NCBI RefSeq assembly: GCF_030027245.1
Contig: NZ_JASERT010000001.1
Span: 2,720,501-2,784,500 of the forward strand
DNA from: Asticcacaulis sp. EMRT-3
Lineage (GTDB): Bacteria > Pseudomonadota > Alphaproteobacteria > Caulobacterales > Caulobacteraceae
Direction of reading: 5' to 3'
Length of the DNA stretch: 64,000 bases
Made by a program: the position numbers and the translations under genes. A model generated the notes under the pieces. It was given only the letters and a program-made list of their open reading frames with translations, was not told where the DNA came from and did no database searches. Positions 63,827-64,000 of the stretch are shown piece after piece (position 1 is the stretch's first letter; every line of letters begins with the position of its first letter).

Positions 63827-64000
63827 TCAGTAGAAGGCGAAATTATAGCCGATAATGACGCTGGTGGCCTTGATGCCGGTGAACAGATTCTCCTGCTTCA
63901 GATCGCCAATGGCATAGGAGGGGTGCTGCGTGCCGGTTTGCTGGTAGCTGGCGGCGCGCAGATAAAGTTCGTCATTACCCAGCACCCGCATCCCGATCTT
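63827..64000 (-). CDS. DUF3570-like outer-membrane protein, C-terminal part (runs off right edge)
   Basis: The last 57 codons of a minus-strand gene are visible. They read ELYLRAASYQQTGTQHPSYA then IGDLKQENLFTG and end in VIIGYNFAFY with an aromatic C-terminus, as in outer-membrane barrels. The 'YYQQTG...AIGxLKxQ' pattern resembles my memory of DUF3570 proteins, which occur in clusters with ApbE and thioredoxin-like proteins. The stop lies two bases before the ApbE start, so the genes form an operon. Confidence 0.65.
   Translation of the reverse strand, partial: KIGMRVLGNDELYLRAASYQQTGTQHPSYAIGDLKQENLFTGIKATSVIIGYNFAFY

Overview
The window looks like a chromosomal segment of a Caulobacterales alphaproteobacterium (family Caulobacteraceae; Asticcacaulis-like is only my guess). 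The reasons are the SRP RNA-dnaX-ybaB-recR order, several full TTAA-N7-TTAA CtrA-type boxes between genes, a SapC gene beside a TonB receptor, a FecI/FecR/TonB receptor set, a YdbH/YnbE/YdbL envelope locus and high-GC coding sequence. Almost everything is single-copy core gene content. I see no phage, no complete insertion sequence, no CRISPR array, and no tRNA or rRNA gene.

Layout. 1-2.3 kb: partial RsmC-like methyltransferase and a GH13 alpha-glucosidase (minus). 2.24-5.3 kb: SRP RNA, dnaX, ybaB, recR. 5.3-12.4 kb: a small promoter/peptide candidate, queuosine-precursor transporter, rmuC, def, fmt, truA, dapE and an MFS exporter. 12.4-20.8 kb: a LytM/M23 peptidase, the YdbH-YnbE-YdbL locus, an acyltransferase and a CHAP hydrolase. 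20.9-26.9 kb: CorA transporter, pentapeptide protein, Zur, TonB receptor and SapC. 27-32.7 kb: hotdog protein, RodZ-like protein, ispG and a GGDEF-EAL protein. 32.9-39.8 kb: GST, prfA, MOSC protein, gpmA, a DUF559-deaminase fusion flanked by palindromic repeats, a second pentapeptide protein, EVE protein and hsp20. 39.9-50.8 kb (minus): trxB, ELM1-like protein, greA, DUF6311-like protein, carB, brnT/brnA and carA. 51-56 kb: M3 peptidase, esterase and glycosyltransferase. 56.4-60.8 kb: sigma/anti-sigma/TonB receptor signalling set and a small protein. 60.9-64 kb (minus): DUF3570-like, ApbE (frameshifted) and DsbD-like genes.

Genes that work together: SRP RNA with the replication/recombination set; def-fmt-truA for translation; YdbH-YnbE-YdbL as an inner-to-outer membrane lipid bridge; Zur with the divergent TonB receptor for probable zinc uptake; the sigma factor, FecR and STN-bearing receptor as a surface signalling relay; DUF3570/ApbE/DsbD as a periplasmic redox cluster.

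The observations most worth a second look are: a DUF559 nuclease gene bounded by copies of a palindromic repeat and read in frame, through a repeat-encoded linker, into a truncated RibD-type deaminase; a ROSE-type RNA thermometer with the diagnostic bulged G in front of hsp20; a one-base frameshift in apbE; a nested inverted-repeat element between ispG and the c-di-GMP gene; three tandem 13-bp repeats in front of ispG; and a phased TTAA cluster with a CtrA-type box leading to an 18-residue hydrophobic ORF. All calls come from reading the sequence; no database search was run.
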